The notes under the pieces are model-generated. The model was not told the origin of the DNA. It saw nothing but the letters and a program-made list of their open reading frames with translations, and did no database searches. Shown one piece after another: positions 38,816-50,616 of a stretch of DNA of 64,000 nt (position 1 is its first letter; every line of letters begins with the position of its first letter). The translations under genes and the position numbers were made by a program. Location: NCBI GenBank assembly GCA_036872755.1, contig JAVHNS010000013.1, forward strand, positions 744,001 through 808,000, given 5' to 3'. The DNA is from Orbilia blumenaviensis (lineage: Eukaryota; Ascomycota; Orbiliomycetes; Orbiliales; Orbiliaceae).

Positions 38816-41800
38816 ATGAAGAGAGCGAGGTCATTTGAAGATACAAACCTGGATAGCACATCTGGAGCTCCCAGAACTAAACGTCTCCTGACCTCCGAAA
38901 CAACCGCCCAAACGATGGCTCGCCCCAAGTCTCATAACGATTACACCGTTGGCTGGATTTGTGCCCTTCCGAAAGAACAAACCGCAGCGGTAGCCATGCT
39001 GGACCGGATACACGATGATCCTCTCGCTCAGCCGGAGAGCGATCATAATACATACTATCGGGGAGAAATCAGCAACCACAACATCGTCATAACTTGTTTG
39101 CCGAACGGCATGATTGGCACAAATCAAGCGGCGGTGGCGGTAACTCACATCACTCACACTTTCCCATCCATCAAGGTTGGGCTTTTGGTTGGGATCGGAG
39201 GGGGGATTCCACCCAAGGTTAGACTTGGCGACGTCGTGGTTAGCAAACCAGAAGGTGGTTATCCTGGAGTTGTCCAGTGGGATCTCGGAAAAGCAGAGGT
39301 GAATGGCAATTTTAAACGAACGGGCGCCTTGAACAACCCCCCAAGAGTACTCCTCACGGCTCTATCGGCATTAGAGACAAATCATCCACTATATGGCTCC
39401 AAGGTACCCAAATATTTGCATGAAATGGAAACAAAGTGGCCGGGGTTGAAGCCAAAATACACTCGGTCTGAGTCTCTTAAGGATCCTGTATCTACATCAG
39501 ATGAGGTACGAAGAGGGACGCAGATTCATTATGGTCTAATCGCATCTGGCAACAAAGTCATTAAAGACTCGGAGCAGCGTGATCGTCTCAACAAAGATCT
39601 CGGTGGAAACGTGTTGTGTGTAGAGATGGAGGCCGCAGGACTGGTAGATTTTCCATGTATCGTCATTCGAGGCATTTGTGATTATGCAGATGCAGAAAAG
39701 AAGGACGACTGGCAAGAATACGCAGCAGCGGTAGCCGCAGCCTACGCAAAGGAACTCTTAGGAAATGTGCGAACATGCGCCATCAAGGATGAGGCCCCAA
39801 TAAAGGATATATTAGGTCTGTTAAATAATGATATTGCACCAAAACTAAACCAAGGCAAGTTTAATATATATAATGTTCCTCAAGTCCGTTGTCGAGATGA
39901 TAACTCAGCTCCAATGATTTAGTTGATGATCGAGTTGCGAGGATAATACACGAAACAGAGAGTGACAAAGATCACAAGATTCTCAATTGGCTTGCGCCTT
40001 TCGATTACAGTCTTCAACAGAGTGACTACTTCAAAAGGCGGCAGCCGGGAACCGGCCAGTGGCTTTTGGATTCCGAAGAGTACCAGGATTGGATAGAGCA
40101 GAAAGCTGTCTTATTTTGCCCTGGCATTCCCGGAGCTGGGAAAACTCTCATTACATCGATTGTCGTCAACGATCTGAGAACAAGGTTTTTCGGCGACTCA
40201 ACAACAGCTACCGCTTACATATATTGCAATTTTAATCGAAAAGCCGAGCAAGAAACAGACCGCTTGCTCGCTAATCTGCTAAAGCAACTAACCTGGAATT
40301 ATCCTTCTCTCCCTGACAGTGTGAGAAAGCTGTACGATAGGTATACGAAACATGGAACTGAACGGCCCCAGCTCCGCGATATTATCGAGGTACTCCATTC
40401 CATATCCAGTGCGTTCTCGAGAGTCTTTTTCGTCGTTGATGCCTTAGACGAATGCGAAAGCCCCAGTGCCTGGCAAGCAGAGTTTCTCTCTGAACTTTTT
40501 GCCCTTCATAGGAAATATGGCTTAAATATTTTTGCCACTTCTAGGCCTATCCAAAAGGTTATAGATAAGTTTAAGGGCATTACGCATACAAAACTTGAAA
40601 TCCAGGCTCACAATGAAGACGTGCGAAACTACTTGGACGGCCAGATATCTGGATCGGACAAGCAATTATTAAAAAAACACAGTAATTATATAATATCCGT
40701 GATTTCGAACGCAGTGTGCGGAATGTAAGTGCCCACAACTGCCCTCAAACAGATTAATAAGCTGACATTTCCATAGGTTTCTGCTGGCGCAGCTTTACCT
40801 GGAGTCAATAAAAGATCAAGTATCATTCAAGCAAATAAAACTCGCGCTGCAAAATCTCCCAACCGGAAATAAGGCATACGATAGTGCTTACAACGATACT
40901 ATGATGAGGATTGAAAGACAAGGTCTAAACTCTAGGCAGCTAGCAGAACAAATTCTCTACTGGATCACATTTGCAAAGAAACCGCTCTCTACCTTTGAGC
41001 TCCAGCACGCACTCGCAGTAGAGGTCCCACAGTCAGAAGATGAAGATCTCCCGGGTGAGCTTGACAAGGACAATCTCCCAGAGATCCAAGAAATGCTATC
41101 CGTATGCGCCGGATTGGTCACCGTCGATGAAAAGAGCAACATCATTCGATTAGTTCACTACACAACACAGGAATATTTGGAACGAATTTGGAAGAGCAGA
41201 CTTTGTGATATTCAGAATTATATTACGAAGATCTGTGTCACGTACTTGTCATATGATATTTTTAAAACGAGACCCTGGTGGGATTATGAGGCAAGATTAG
41301 ATTCAAACCCCCTTTATGAATATGCAGCGCGAAACTGGGGAGATCACGCCCGCGAATCATCCATTCAGGCTGGTTCTCTGGTGATGAATTTTCTAGAAAT
41401 ACAAACAAGAGTATCAACTAGCGTGCAGGTGATGTTTACGGGAAACCATATATTCTATGTTCCCTCAATGTTAACGGGAGCGCATCTCGTAGCATATTTT
41501 GGGTTAAGTAAATCTATGGTCGAGCTACTAGCCGACCGAAGCGCGGACCTGGAGGCCGAAGACAAAGTATACAATCGAACAGCGCTGTCGTGGGCAGCGG
41601 AGAACGGGCACACGGCGGTGGTCGAGCTGCTGGCAGACCGAGGCGCGGACCTAGAGGCCAAAAATGGATACAATCAAACAGCGCTGTCGTGGGCAGCAAA
41701 AAACGGGCACACGGCGGTGGTCGAGCTGCTGGCCGACCGAGGCGCGGACCTAGAGGCCAAGGATGACATATCCAATCAAACAGCGCTGTCGTGGGCAGCG

Positions 41801-42037
41801 GAGAACGGGCACACGGCGGTAGTCGAGCTGCTGGCCGACCGAGGCGCGGACCTGGAGGTTAAAGATGGATACAATCGAACAGCGCTGTCGTGGGCAGCAA
41901 AAAACGGGCACACGGCGGTAGTCGAGCTGCTGGCCGACCGAGGCGCGGACCTAGAGGCCAAGAAGAGCGACAATCGAACAGCGCTGCCGTGGGCAGCGGC
42001 AATTCTCAAGCTGCCAATTGAGAACATGGAGGTCTAA
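38816..42037 (+). CDS. NOD-like receptor: PNP/UDP-phosphorylase, NACHT and ankyrin repeats
   Basis: Exons 38816-39854, 39923-40724 and 40777-42037 total 3102 bases (1033 residues). Residues about 42-330 are a purine nucleoside phosphorylase-like effector domain (DYTVGWICALPKEQTAA, GIGGGIPP, VLCVEMEAAGL, IRGICDYAD). A linker with LNWLAPFDYSLQQSDYF leads into a NACHT NTPase with Walker A PGIPGAGKT (413-421) and Walker B VFFVVDALDECE. A helical region with YTTQEYLERIW precedes five ankyrin repeats of 33-34 residues from about 859. The last repeat is cut short and followed by a different tail. Intron 1 is GC-AG (AG|GCAAGT); no GT donor fits as well. An ATG at 38915 is an alternative start. In fungi such STAND proteins act in non-self recognition and programmed cell death. 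Ligand and partner are unknown. Confidence 0.88.
41515..42000 (+). repeat. Nearly identical tandem ankyrin-coding repeats (about 100 bases x 5)
   Basis: Five successive units of 99-102 bases encode LADRGADLEAK....TALSWAA.NGHTAVVEL. The units are nearly identical at the DNA level, including synonymous positions. Differences cluster at two spots: the residues after DLEAK/DLEVK (EDKVY, NGY, DDIS, DGY, KSD) and an E/K exchange before NGH. High identity with variation at fixed positions is typical of recently duplicated, gene-converted repeats in fungal NLRs. Collapse or expansion in the assembly is possible. Confidence 0.85.
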
Positions 42038-43954
42038 CCACCCTCCTCCAGTGCAGTTCCGTGTTTGTATACTGTTCTGTAGGTGACAAAAGCAATAGCA
42101 TCAGCGGTATTTCCCATTTGAAACGCTGTCAGATCTTCGCCCCACGCTTAACTAACATTTTGATTTGCAGGTCACAGGTCATAGTCTCTATACTCGAATC
42201 AGGTCGTAGATGGGCTTACAAAGGGAATAAGAAGATATATTTTATTTTATTATCATTTTCACTTATAAAATTATTATTTTTTATTATTGTAATTTCGATT
42301 AGCTCAAGGCCTCGCGAAAAAGGATTCATTTGTCAAGCCCAAGGTTCGTTCCATAACAGGAACTCGCCGGAACAAGCAAGTGTTTGAGCCTGAGGATTTA
42401 TATATATGGCAACCTTAGGCTTGGTAGCAGACAAATAGATACGGGTAAAGGTTTTCTGTTTAATATCGCAAAAACCAGCACATGTGGCAGGTTGTATACG
42501 TATGACAGAGACAGGTCAGAAAACTGGCTCAATAGTGGTCTAACATATGATATGTTAACAAGGTCGAGAACAGCAAATGAAGTCTATGTGTTTTATTTAT
42601 TGACGACTGTACGTTTATATGAGGACATTTGCTGTTCTGTCGTTTTTGTGATACTGTCTGTTCTGCGTGGAAGAGTTCTGTTATGTGTATGTTTGCGTTC
42701 GATGTTCTGTGTGTCTGTTCTGTATGTCTGTGTGTTTGTTATGTCCTCAGACTGCCAATTTGTGAGGTGGCCAGAAGCCTTACCACTTGCAAAAGTTGTC
42801 TTGTTAACCAGACCCCGATTTCACTTTGCAAAAGGCTGAAACGTAGTTCTGGTCATAGATCGGATGTAAGATGTTTTGTGATGTCCTCATATGCTCATCA
42901 TGTGGTCTCGTCCACTTGCTGTAGTCGGGTTCCGTTATGTGTGGCTGCCTCCTATGTGACAAGGATGATCCAAAAAGGAAGAGCGTCCAAGAGGGGTTGT
43001 AGACTCAGGTTACGCGAGTATCCCAGAACCACAAAGCAGCGTTTGGTCCGAGACCAGGCGCGTCGTCGCTTCGGTCGTTCATATATTTCTCAAAGATTGA
43101 ATTAGAGGACAGCTGAGGACACCAGGTTTTAAGTAGAACTAGGTAGTCTCGGTCCCAGACGCTGCCGACCGCAACTGTGAAGTAGAACCGGTAACTATGA
43201 GTCGGATTTACGTTCCAAATCCCAGCCACGCCGGGTTTTGATCCAATAATGTTCTAGAGGTAGGTAGGCAGGCGGAGGGATGGGGAAGTGTCCTAAAGTT
43301 TCGTGTGCCTTACACCGTCTAAGCTTGCAGCCAGCTGAAAAGTACGTGTACCTAGGTGCATATCCGCCGCTGGACAGTAGCTAACCCAACCGTGGCGTCC
43401 TCACCCTGGCATTTTGCCCAAAATCTGCAAGCCACTGCAAATAGAAAATTTCAATTGACGAATAACCTATCTCCAACACAAAAAATATCAGCGCATATGC
43501 TTAATACTTGAGACCATTAATTGATGCATGATCTGTACGCTATTAATGATCCCGGTAATACCGGAGGCAAACACAGCTTTCGAAGCTTTCAGCGCCCAAG
43601 TTTTTTTTTGGCATGCATGCATATATTACCAGGAAATATTAGGGATATATATCCTTAGAAATACATGCATGAATACTATCGAAGTCCGAGTTTATACATC
43701 TTAGTTTGTGCCATGATGTCCTGGCTCGGCGACAGCCTATATACAACAACTCTCGTTTAAAGGCTAGGGCTCCCAACAAGCTGGTTACGCATAGCAAGAA
43801 ATTGTCTACAATTATAAAAAGAGGCCGATTGTCTTTGGACATCTCGAATCTCAATTTTTTTATTTGACCATATTTATCAAGCCACTCACTTTATGGACGC
43901 CCCCTAGAATCATAAGGCTGCTACGTCACAAATTCTCTCCTTCATACAGCGGCA
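42038..43954. other. Gene-free spacer between the NLR and the RING gene
   Basis: About 1.9 kb with no supported gene. It holds T-rich DNA (42240-42300), a TG-rich simple stretch with repeated TCTGTTCTG/TGTGT words (42620-42745), and one copy of the dispersed short repeat (43144-43179). Open frames at 42384-43105 follow the simple-sequence stretch and are not protein-like. Confidence 0.5.
43144..43179 (+). repeat. Dispersed short repeat, copy 1
   Basis: A 36-base segment starting TAGTCTCGGTCCCAGACGCTG. It matches copy 2 at 44434-44469 with four mismatches, in the same orientation. It is immediately preceded by GAACTAGG, similar to the GAAC before copy 2. It lies about 0.8 kb upstream of the RING gene. 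Confidence 0.75.
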
Positions 43955-46900
43955 ATGGACCCGCTATCTATTTCCGCCTCAATTGCTGGCCTGATAGCCC
44001 TTACAACGGGCCTTATAAAGCTAACCGACACACTGCGGAGCAGCTTTAAAGAAGATGTACTACAATTGGTTGTCAGCGTTTCGCAGGATATCGAATTGCT
44101 ACATGGAGTATTGCTACGCGTGCAGACATGGGCGGATTCAGTCCAGTCGAATGAGAAATTCCACAGCCAGCTTCTAAACCTTTCGCCTTTTGTATCCAAT
44201 TGTACCGACGTTATAAAACGAATCGGTGGAGAATTACTGGCCTTGAAGGAGGTAGCTAAAAAAAGAGGCTTTAAAAGGCTGTACTCAACGGTAAGCCTGA
44301 ATGAAAAAATGAAGGCGTTAGATGCATCAAGGCTTTCCTTAGGTGAGGCCAAAACAACACTACTACTAGCCCTATCAGCGAAAACCCAGTAAGTTTCCTA
44401 TGGCCACAGCACTCTCAAACTATAGTCTTGAACTAGTCTCGGTCCCAGACGCTGTTGACCACAGCTGTGTTTCCAGGAATGTCTTACTTAGCTAACTCTA
44501 CGTACTGTAATATTATTATAGGGATATTTCAACATCTCTTGATAGCATTCAGACTAAGCTCGAGACTATATACGAAAATCTCTCAAGCTCAACTCCCAAA
44601 GATACAAAACTTAACACCACAGAGTTCGATGGCCCAAAATCTTTTGAGGAATGGCTACAAACCTTCACAGGAGAAGTGAAGGCCGGCGAATTGTCAGATT
44701 ACAGGCGTAAAAAGAAACTACAGGCTGAAAGGCAGCGCGAAGTGCCCTCTGAAGAGACACCTCATGACTCCACCAAAATTTATGTCAAGATAGTAGACAT
44801 GAAAAATAAGGACGGCCGAACTGTCACTGAAACCCTGCTTCTCGATAAGAGGGCTAACATTATTGATGTAATCCATCAACTCCACGATCGAGGTTGGGAT
44901 GTGGTTCCAAGTTTAACTTTTATAACGTCTTTTTACTGATAGCTTCCGGGCTAGGGTACGAGGACGTTTGCGGATTCCAGACGGAGGACGGGGCTCACAG
45001 ATATGGCCCCTTCGAAGACATCGAATCGCCGCCGTTGGTCCGTAGCACTCGTGGGCCTTCCAGCTATGACATTAGGGGCGGCCTTAAGGTAAACGAACAC
45101 GAACGTCTTATCGATTATTTCAATAAATTTCTTGATTATCAGTCACCAAAAGACGCCGAAGGGCACCCATCCCGTATCGCTGTTCGGCGTAAGGAGTTAT
45201 CCGACGGCTTCGAAATAACCGACCTACATGACCATGATTCCTCCAAAGTGGATATTCGCTTCTCCCAGTCCCTCAGGCTACCTGGAGATGAGCAAATTTA
45301 CCGTCCCCCGCGTTCCTTCGGGACTTTTCCACTTCTCTCTGTATCGGATTTTGAGTCGAAGCTACCACCGAGGATGGTGGAAAAAGGGGGGTTTTTCTTT
45401 CCAATGCTGCAAAGAGAGGGGTTGAAGATAACCTTCGAGCCTTCTGTTCGGATGGCTGGTCCAGACGAGGCATTCGCCATCAGATTGTATGTGGGTTCTG
45501 TTAATGCAGTAAGCGGTGCATTGGCTTCAGACCCCGTCAAAAGAGGCCAAGACTACATAGTGGCACCAAAGCAATCTGAACTTGACGGTGTCAGAACAAA
45601 AGAAGACCATGTAAAGCAGTTTGTTGCCATGCCATTGTCCTGGGGCTATAGCCTCGAGAAGCAAGTCACTGGCTCGGAAACTATTGGCGGAATCCAGCTT
45701 GAGATTGCACCCAAGCTGAAGACAGCGGTTAATTTTCTTAAAAAGCGTCATAGCCAGATCCATAACGAACCGACATGGCATGTATACTCATCACTACAAA
45801 TGGGGTTCAACCTCTGCCATGAAACAAAATGTCATGACTTTGTACTTGACAAATTTAAATCCCCTCATGAGTTAGGCATCTCGGAGTGCTTCATGGACCC
45901 ATGGCTCGACTCGGGGTTTAGAGTGAAGTGCGACGACACTATCCACGATGGAATTCAAGCGCGGCTCAAGGCGAGAAAGGACGAATTTGGCATTACTTCT
46001 GGTTACTCTAAGCTTGGTCTTCGGAGTAGGTTCGTACACGAGCTTGGCTCCCATCTTCAACAAGGTCTTGGGGGAACATCAAAAAGCCCACTCGTTTTCC
46101 ATCCAATTATGCCCTTACAATTCAGAATTGAACATGATACCGACGCTACGCTAGCCGGCACCGGCCCTAACAGTGGAACAACTCATCGATTTTCTCGATT
46201 TTCTCCATTTACCGACTTCAGAGACTTCTTAGCTGCGATTCTGGAAAAGTATATTTTGCCGGAAAATAGTTGGACGACAAATTCAGTTACTATCAATGAT
46301 AAAGAACTATCGTGTTTCTTAGAAATTTGCAAATCACGACAACATAAACCTATATTCGATCTTATACCCTCCGGGGCTACAGTGTCAATTGGCCCGTGCG
46401 ACATCGACAGTGATAATAGGTCTCGATCGAACTTGACTTCGAAATTAAAGTCGTTACTAAAACGGGAACGGGGATATCACACAGGGCACTTCAGAAGTAA
46501 GAGATACAGGACTCAAGGTTCCACGAGATATGGCCTAGCCGGTTGGGAAATGGGGATTGGTGTTCAAGGAAATATAATCCAGAATATATTAAAAACGAAA
46601 ACCAGTGATCTGTGGCGATGGGAAAGATCCAGATTTATCAATATTCAGATAATCAACGCCGTAGTATTTCAAAAAATCACAGGACTCTCATACAATTCCC
46701 CGATACCGCTAAGGGCCCCTAAGCCAGACCCTGTCGCTCCAAATCTACTGGGATACTCGGAAGGGGGGTACCAGGGGGGGGCCGCCAGTCCAAATGGCGG
46801 ATCTGGTGATACTAATCTAATATCCACAGCGCCTAGTGCGGTGACTCCGCCATATCAGACAATTACTGAGATCGATAAAGAGGAAATGATAACTTTCAAC

Positions 46901-48106
46901 ATCAATTTAGTTGAGGGAAAGTATAAGATTGGATGCGCTTGCTGCGAGAGGAACTTTTGTGATACAATGTAAGAAGGCCTTCCTCACCGCAAATAATACG
47001 CCAGCCCAGTGCTCTATAGATCTAGTGTTGCATTGTGGTGAGGGCTCAGGCTTAGCCACTATGTTAACTTATCTATTCATTATTGAATTAGCAAATCCTA
47101 ACTAACACGCTTCAATGGCAGAATCCAGCCGTGCAATCATATTTTCTGTGGAGATTGTATTAAATTCACGATGACCACTGATACAAAAGGCCTTGTCTGC
47201 GATGCTTGCGAAATTAGTGCCGACAGCGCTGTGCAATATGGCGCAACAATGGAGCTCCCGATCTACACAAACCTTTTGCAAGATGCATTGGAACGACTCA
47301 CGATTAGGCAGCCCAAAAGCGAGCTATTACCCGAATTCTGCACCGAAGGCCCACCCGGTGGGCATCTATACAGCGAATTTACTCACCAGGACTTACTTCC
47401 TATATTGCCGACGCTATCCCCTTTCATACCGCACAAAATACCTCAGGATTTCCCAAGCCCTGGTCACTACGTTCATATGGCTTCTGGCAGACCAGATATA
47501 CTGGACTCAATAATAATAAAATTATCGGAACTACCTTTAGGGAAACGGGTTTCCCTCTTATATCAAGTACTAGAAGCTGGGCCCGAAATCCGTAGATCAG
47601 ACTATTGGCACGTATTAAATCCAACTACTGTGCAAAAATTTCTACGCCTTGTCCCAGATGCTTCTGCCATGAAGCTCCACGGAGGAGATTTCGGCCGGTT
47701 AGCCGCCATTCTGAACCATGTAGAAGAATATGGGCACTGCTGGGCTTCCAAATACTCGGGCGACATTTTTCGGTGGATAACTAGGAGCCGTCTTTCCATT
47801 TCGGACATACCAATCTCTGATTACCTCAATACCGATCTTACCAAGGATGCAATAGACGCCATCATCGATTATCTTCAGTTCGCTAATACGCCTGTTCCAA
47901 CCCTAAACTCTTTATTGCTGTGCCTCAAAAACACGAACAATGTGGACTACATTATTGAAAAGCTCGCCTCGATTGGTGCAGATATCAAGGTTCGAGATGA
48001 CAACGGAAATACTATTTCGGAGATTCTTACCAATAACAAGAGGTCGATGCAACATGCATTAATGTCAGTGCTGGCGAATTTGGATCTAGATACAGACTAT
48101 AGCTAG
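43955..48106 (+). CDS. Fungal STAND-N-domain / ubiquitin-like / RING-finger protein, 1277 aa
   Basis: Exons 43955-44388, 44522-44910, 44943-46968 and 47122-48106 sum to 3834 bases with consistent phases. Residues 1-130 match the N-terminal helical domain of fungal STAND proteins (MDPLSISASIAGLIALTTG). Residues about 230-275 are ubiquitin-like in pattern (KIYVKIVDM, TETLLLDKRANIIDVI). A long central region includes FEDIESPPLVRSTRG, YDIRGGLKVNEHERLIDYF and, near 498, KQFVAMPLSWGYSLEKQVTG, which I believe is a conserved fungal block of unknown role. A RING finger is assembled across the last splice: C939, C942, C954, H956, C959, C962, C976, C979 (C3HC4). The tail ends in an ankyrin-like unit (IIEKLASIGADIKVRDDNGN). 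No NACHT or NB-ARC P-loop is seen. E3 ubiquitin ligase activity is inferred from the RING. The stop lies within a short repeat. Confidence 0.78.
44434..44469 (+). repeat. Dispersed short repeat, copy 2 (within intron 1 of the RING gene)
   Basis: This 36-base segment lies inside the first intron (44389-44521). It shares the 21-base core ending GACGCTG with copy 1, and TATAG...CTAGTCTCGGTCCCAG with copy 3. A CCACAGC word occurs on both sides (44404-44410 and 44459-44465), which may be chance. Confidence 0.75.
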
Positions 48107-48127
48107 TCTCGGTCCCAGGATACAGAC
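48089..48127 (+). repeat. Dispersed short repeat, copy 3, flanked by 9-base direct repeats
   Basis: The direct repeats GATACAGAC (48089-48097 and 48119-48127) enclose 21 bases, TATAGCTAGTCTCGGTCCCAG minus nothing, at 48098-48118. The TAG stop codon of the RING gene (48104-48106) lies within the enclosed segment. The 30 extra bases are a multiple of three. Confidence 0.75.
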
Positions 48128-49986
48128 GAAGATGAACTACAGCTATCACCCTAAATTTATGCTGGAATCATCCATGCGCCTCTCACAAAGAAGCCTTCTG
48201 TCTTGGCAACAGAACAAGACGCAGTACGTCAGGCACTCCTACACAAGCTACATAGGTCATGGGCCTTCGCCCTGTCTACCCTCCAGTAATTATAGAGGTG
48301 TCGTAAAGCTTTATGAAGCGAACGTCTACGAGACAGAAAGCACATATACATGGAATCCCTACGAAATAACGGTATACAACGTATATAATACCTGGTTTTG
48401 CGACTTTGACAATGATATCTAAATCATATTACGATAGCATATAGCAACCGTCGCTTCTTTATACGTTGGAGTAGTTACTAATTATAATCCATCTCTTTTA
48501 CGTGCAGGTGTTTCTTAGCTACAGGGCTGGTGTCTTGTTTCGCTTTGCCATCTCGATCTTTGTAAATTAACAACGGCTTAGGTGGGCCTGGTCTGCTATA
48601 TAGTGCGGCCGTGTTGCGCGCGAATACCAGTTCGGAGAATTACGGGCGCTGTCCAAAAACGTAAGCATTATGTGCATCGCGCATTGACGCGCATCTACAT
48701 GCGACAATATTAATTAATTCCGAAGTGCGAGGTGTGCTATCAGTATCACATGCAACTACTATCACAAAGACAGCATCATGCGGACTAGTTCGTTCTCGAC
48801 TCTCCTAGAAAGCTTCGACTAAGGCGGGACCAAGGAATTTCACAACCATAAGGTAAATATCTACTAGTACACGTACTAATAGGTAAACGTATATAAACAT
48901 CATAGATTTCTTCTAAATCGAGAATCAAAAGTTGCATACCGATATATATCACATACGTATGTGTACTAACAATCGCCGACGTTACTTGTATTCATAGCTC
49001 TCCGTTGTCAGAGATAGCAGATTGATTATATAGTAAGCACGAATTAATCCTATTGAGGTGAACTACATTACTCATGAAAAGTACACAATATTCATGGTAT
49101 AAAAAGCGGAACATAGAGTTACCGATTCCAACATTATACTGGAGCTCGAATCCCTTCATAAAATTGACTCGGTTTGCGTGTTGAAAACACTGATGCATAT
49201 AACATTATCCCCTAAGTTTAGGTCTATCGTAGAGCGAAAGTTTTAGTAGCAGTAGAATTTCACTCGAGAAGTTAATTCAATCAATCTAAGTGGGATGGGC
49301 GGTAACTATCCGGAAATTTTTGAGAGAAGTTCATACAGTCTACCAAGACCTTTATGCCATAGCTACCAAAGTAGTTGGATGCGTTATGAAGGCTCGTTAG
49401 TTTTAGGAGTTGCGGACACGAATATTATGTAGGCGGAGGGACTCATATGCCCATTACTTCGTAACTTGTAACGGGTACTATGATTATTCTTACAGCCATG
49501 GACTAGGTAGCCTAACTATTGAGGGTAGTTGTACCATGTTTGGTTTTGGGTGGTCTCGTAAACTAGCCTCTACAAAGTGGCCGGTTTTTGGCAAATTTGC
49601 GAATTAAAAATGGATATCAAGCGGGGGATGTAGCCCACCCTCCCATCCGTTGTACAGTTTTTGGTTTTGATCGTGCTTTTATCTTCATAGAAACAGTGCA
49701 AAAAGGAAAAGAACGGGAAAGAAAACAGGGAAGCGATGTTGCCAAACGACACGCCATTATTAAAACCTCCTCATTAAAAAGAATCAAGATCTCCATTGTT
49801 ACCGCGGCCGCCATACACGCATTCGTTTTCCATAATAAGTGACAAAAAAAAAAAAGAAATCCGTCGAAGTCGTGAAGAAAAAGAATTTTGCATGGTCATT
49901 ATTGTTATTAAGGTTGGAAAAGGAGAGCATCAGTCCCGTCGCGGCTGCCATTCAAGTGAAATCCCTTTTAAGACGAAATCAGCCTC
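48107..49986. other. Gene-free region downstream of the RING gene
   Basis: About 1.9 kb, AT-rich, with TA-rich stretches (48880-48970). The frame 48132-48422 begins just after copy 3 of the repeat and has no recognisable motifs. No other coding potential is supported. Confidence 0.5.
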
Positions 49987-50616
49987 CTAGACGCGACTCC
50001 TAGACGCAGGAACAACGGATCCTCTCCTCCAGGCAAGAACACTCAAAACCAATGAAGCCAGGTAAGTTCCGAAGAGAAACCAGAGAAAGGCGGTCAGAGC
50101 TTGGGCTTCGTGGCAGCGAGCGGTAGGGTTCAGACTTCCATTGGTGATGGAGTTAGACTTTACATAGGCCTTTTTTCTTTGTTAGCGATTTCTCTATTCG
50201 TTGCGTTTATGGATCTTGAATGGTTATTGTTGTGAGAAGGGTGGTGGACATACCATATTACCGCAGCTATGTACGCCCAACCCAGCAGCCAGGGCTGTGG
50301 CGGCAGCAAACGTAAACAAGGTGTTTGAGGCATCAAGTCCCAATAGAACCTGTGCAATGCCAGAGTCTGTGATGACGGTGTAAAGGGTGTAGAACCCGCC
50401 GAGGAATGACCAGATGCTTGCAAAGAGTGCGAAATTAACTTGTGATGGTGAACCGCCAATGAGTTGCTGTGCGACCAAGGCGCCAGAGAGAGCGAGGGTG
50501 AGGATTGTGAGGAGGAACTGAGAGTTTTCATTAGTATACTAGTGATGAGAGGTTTTAGAGCATTTTGGAGGTGTGATTACCTGGCCTCCTCTGATTGCTA
50601 GGCTGGTAACGTGCAT
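49987..50616 (-). CDS. MARVEL-domain (Nce102-like) four-span membrane protein
   Basis: Exons 50581-50616, 50254-50517 and 49987-50157 encode 156 residues. Four hydrophobic segments fit a MARVEL topology: FLLTILTLALSGALVA, ALFASIWSFLGGFYTLYTVI, TLFTFAAATALAAGLGV and LWFLFGTYLASLVLSVLAW. Conserved loop features of the fungal family are present, including the CGN after the third span and ARCHEAQALTAFLWF before the fourth. The tail is short and basic (RRGSVVPASRSRV). Nce102-type proteins organise eisosomes and plasma-membrane microdomains. Whether this one does so is inference; it could be a paralogue with another compartment. Confidence 0.82.

Noticed and set aside
42384..43105. Open frames in the TG-rich spacer
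   Set aside because: Composition follows the repeated TGTTCTG/TGTGT simple sequence; there is no start context, domain or splice support.
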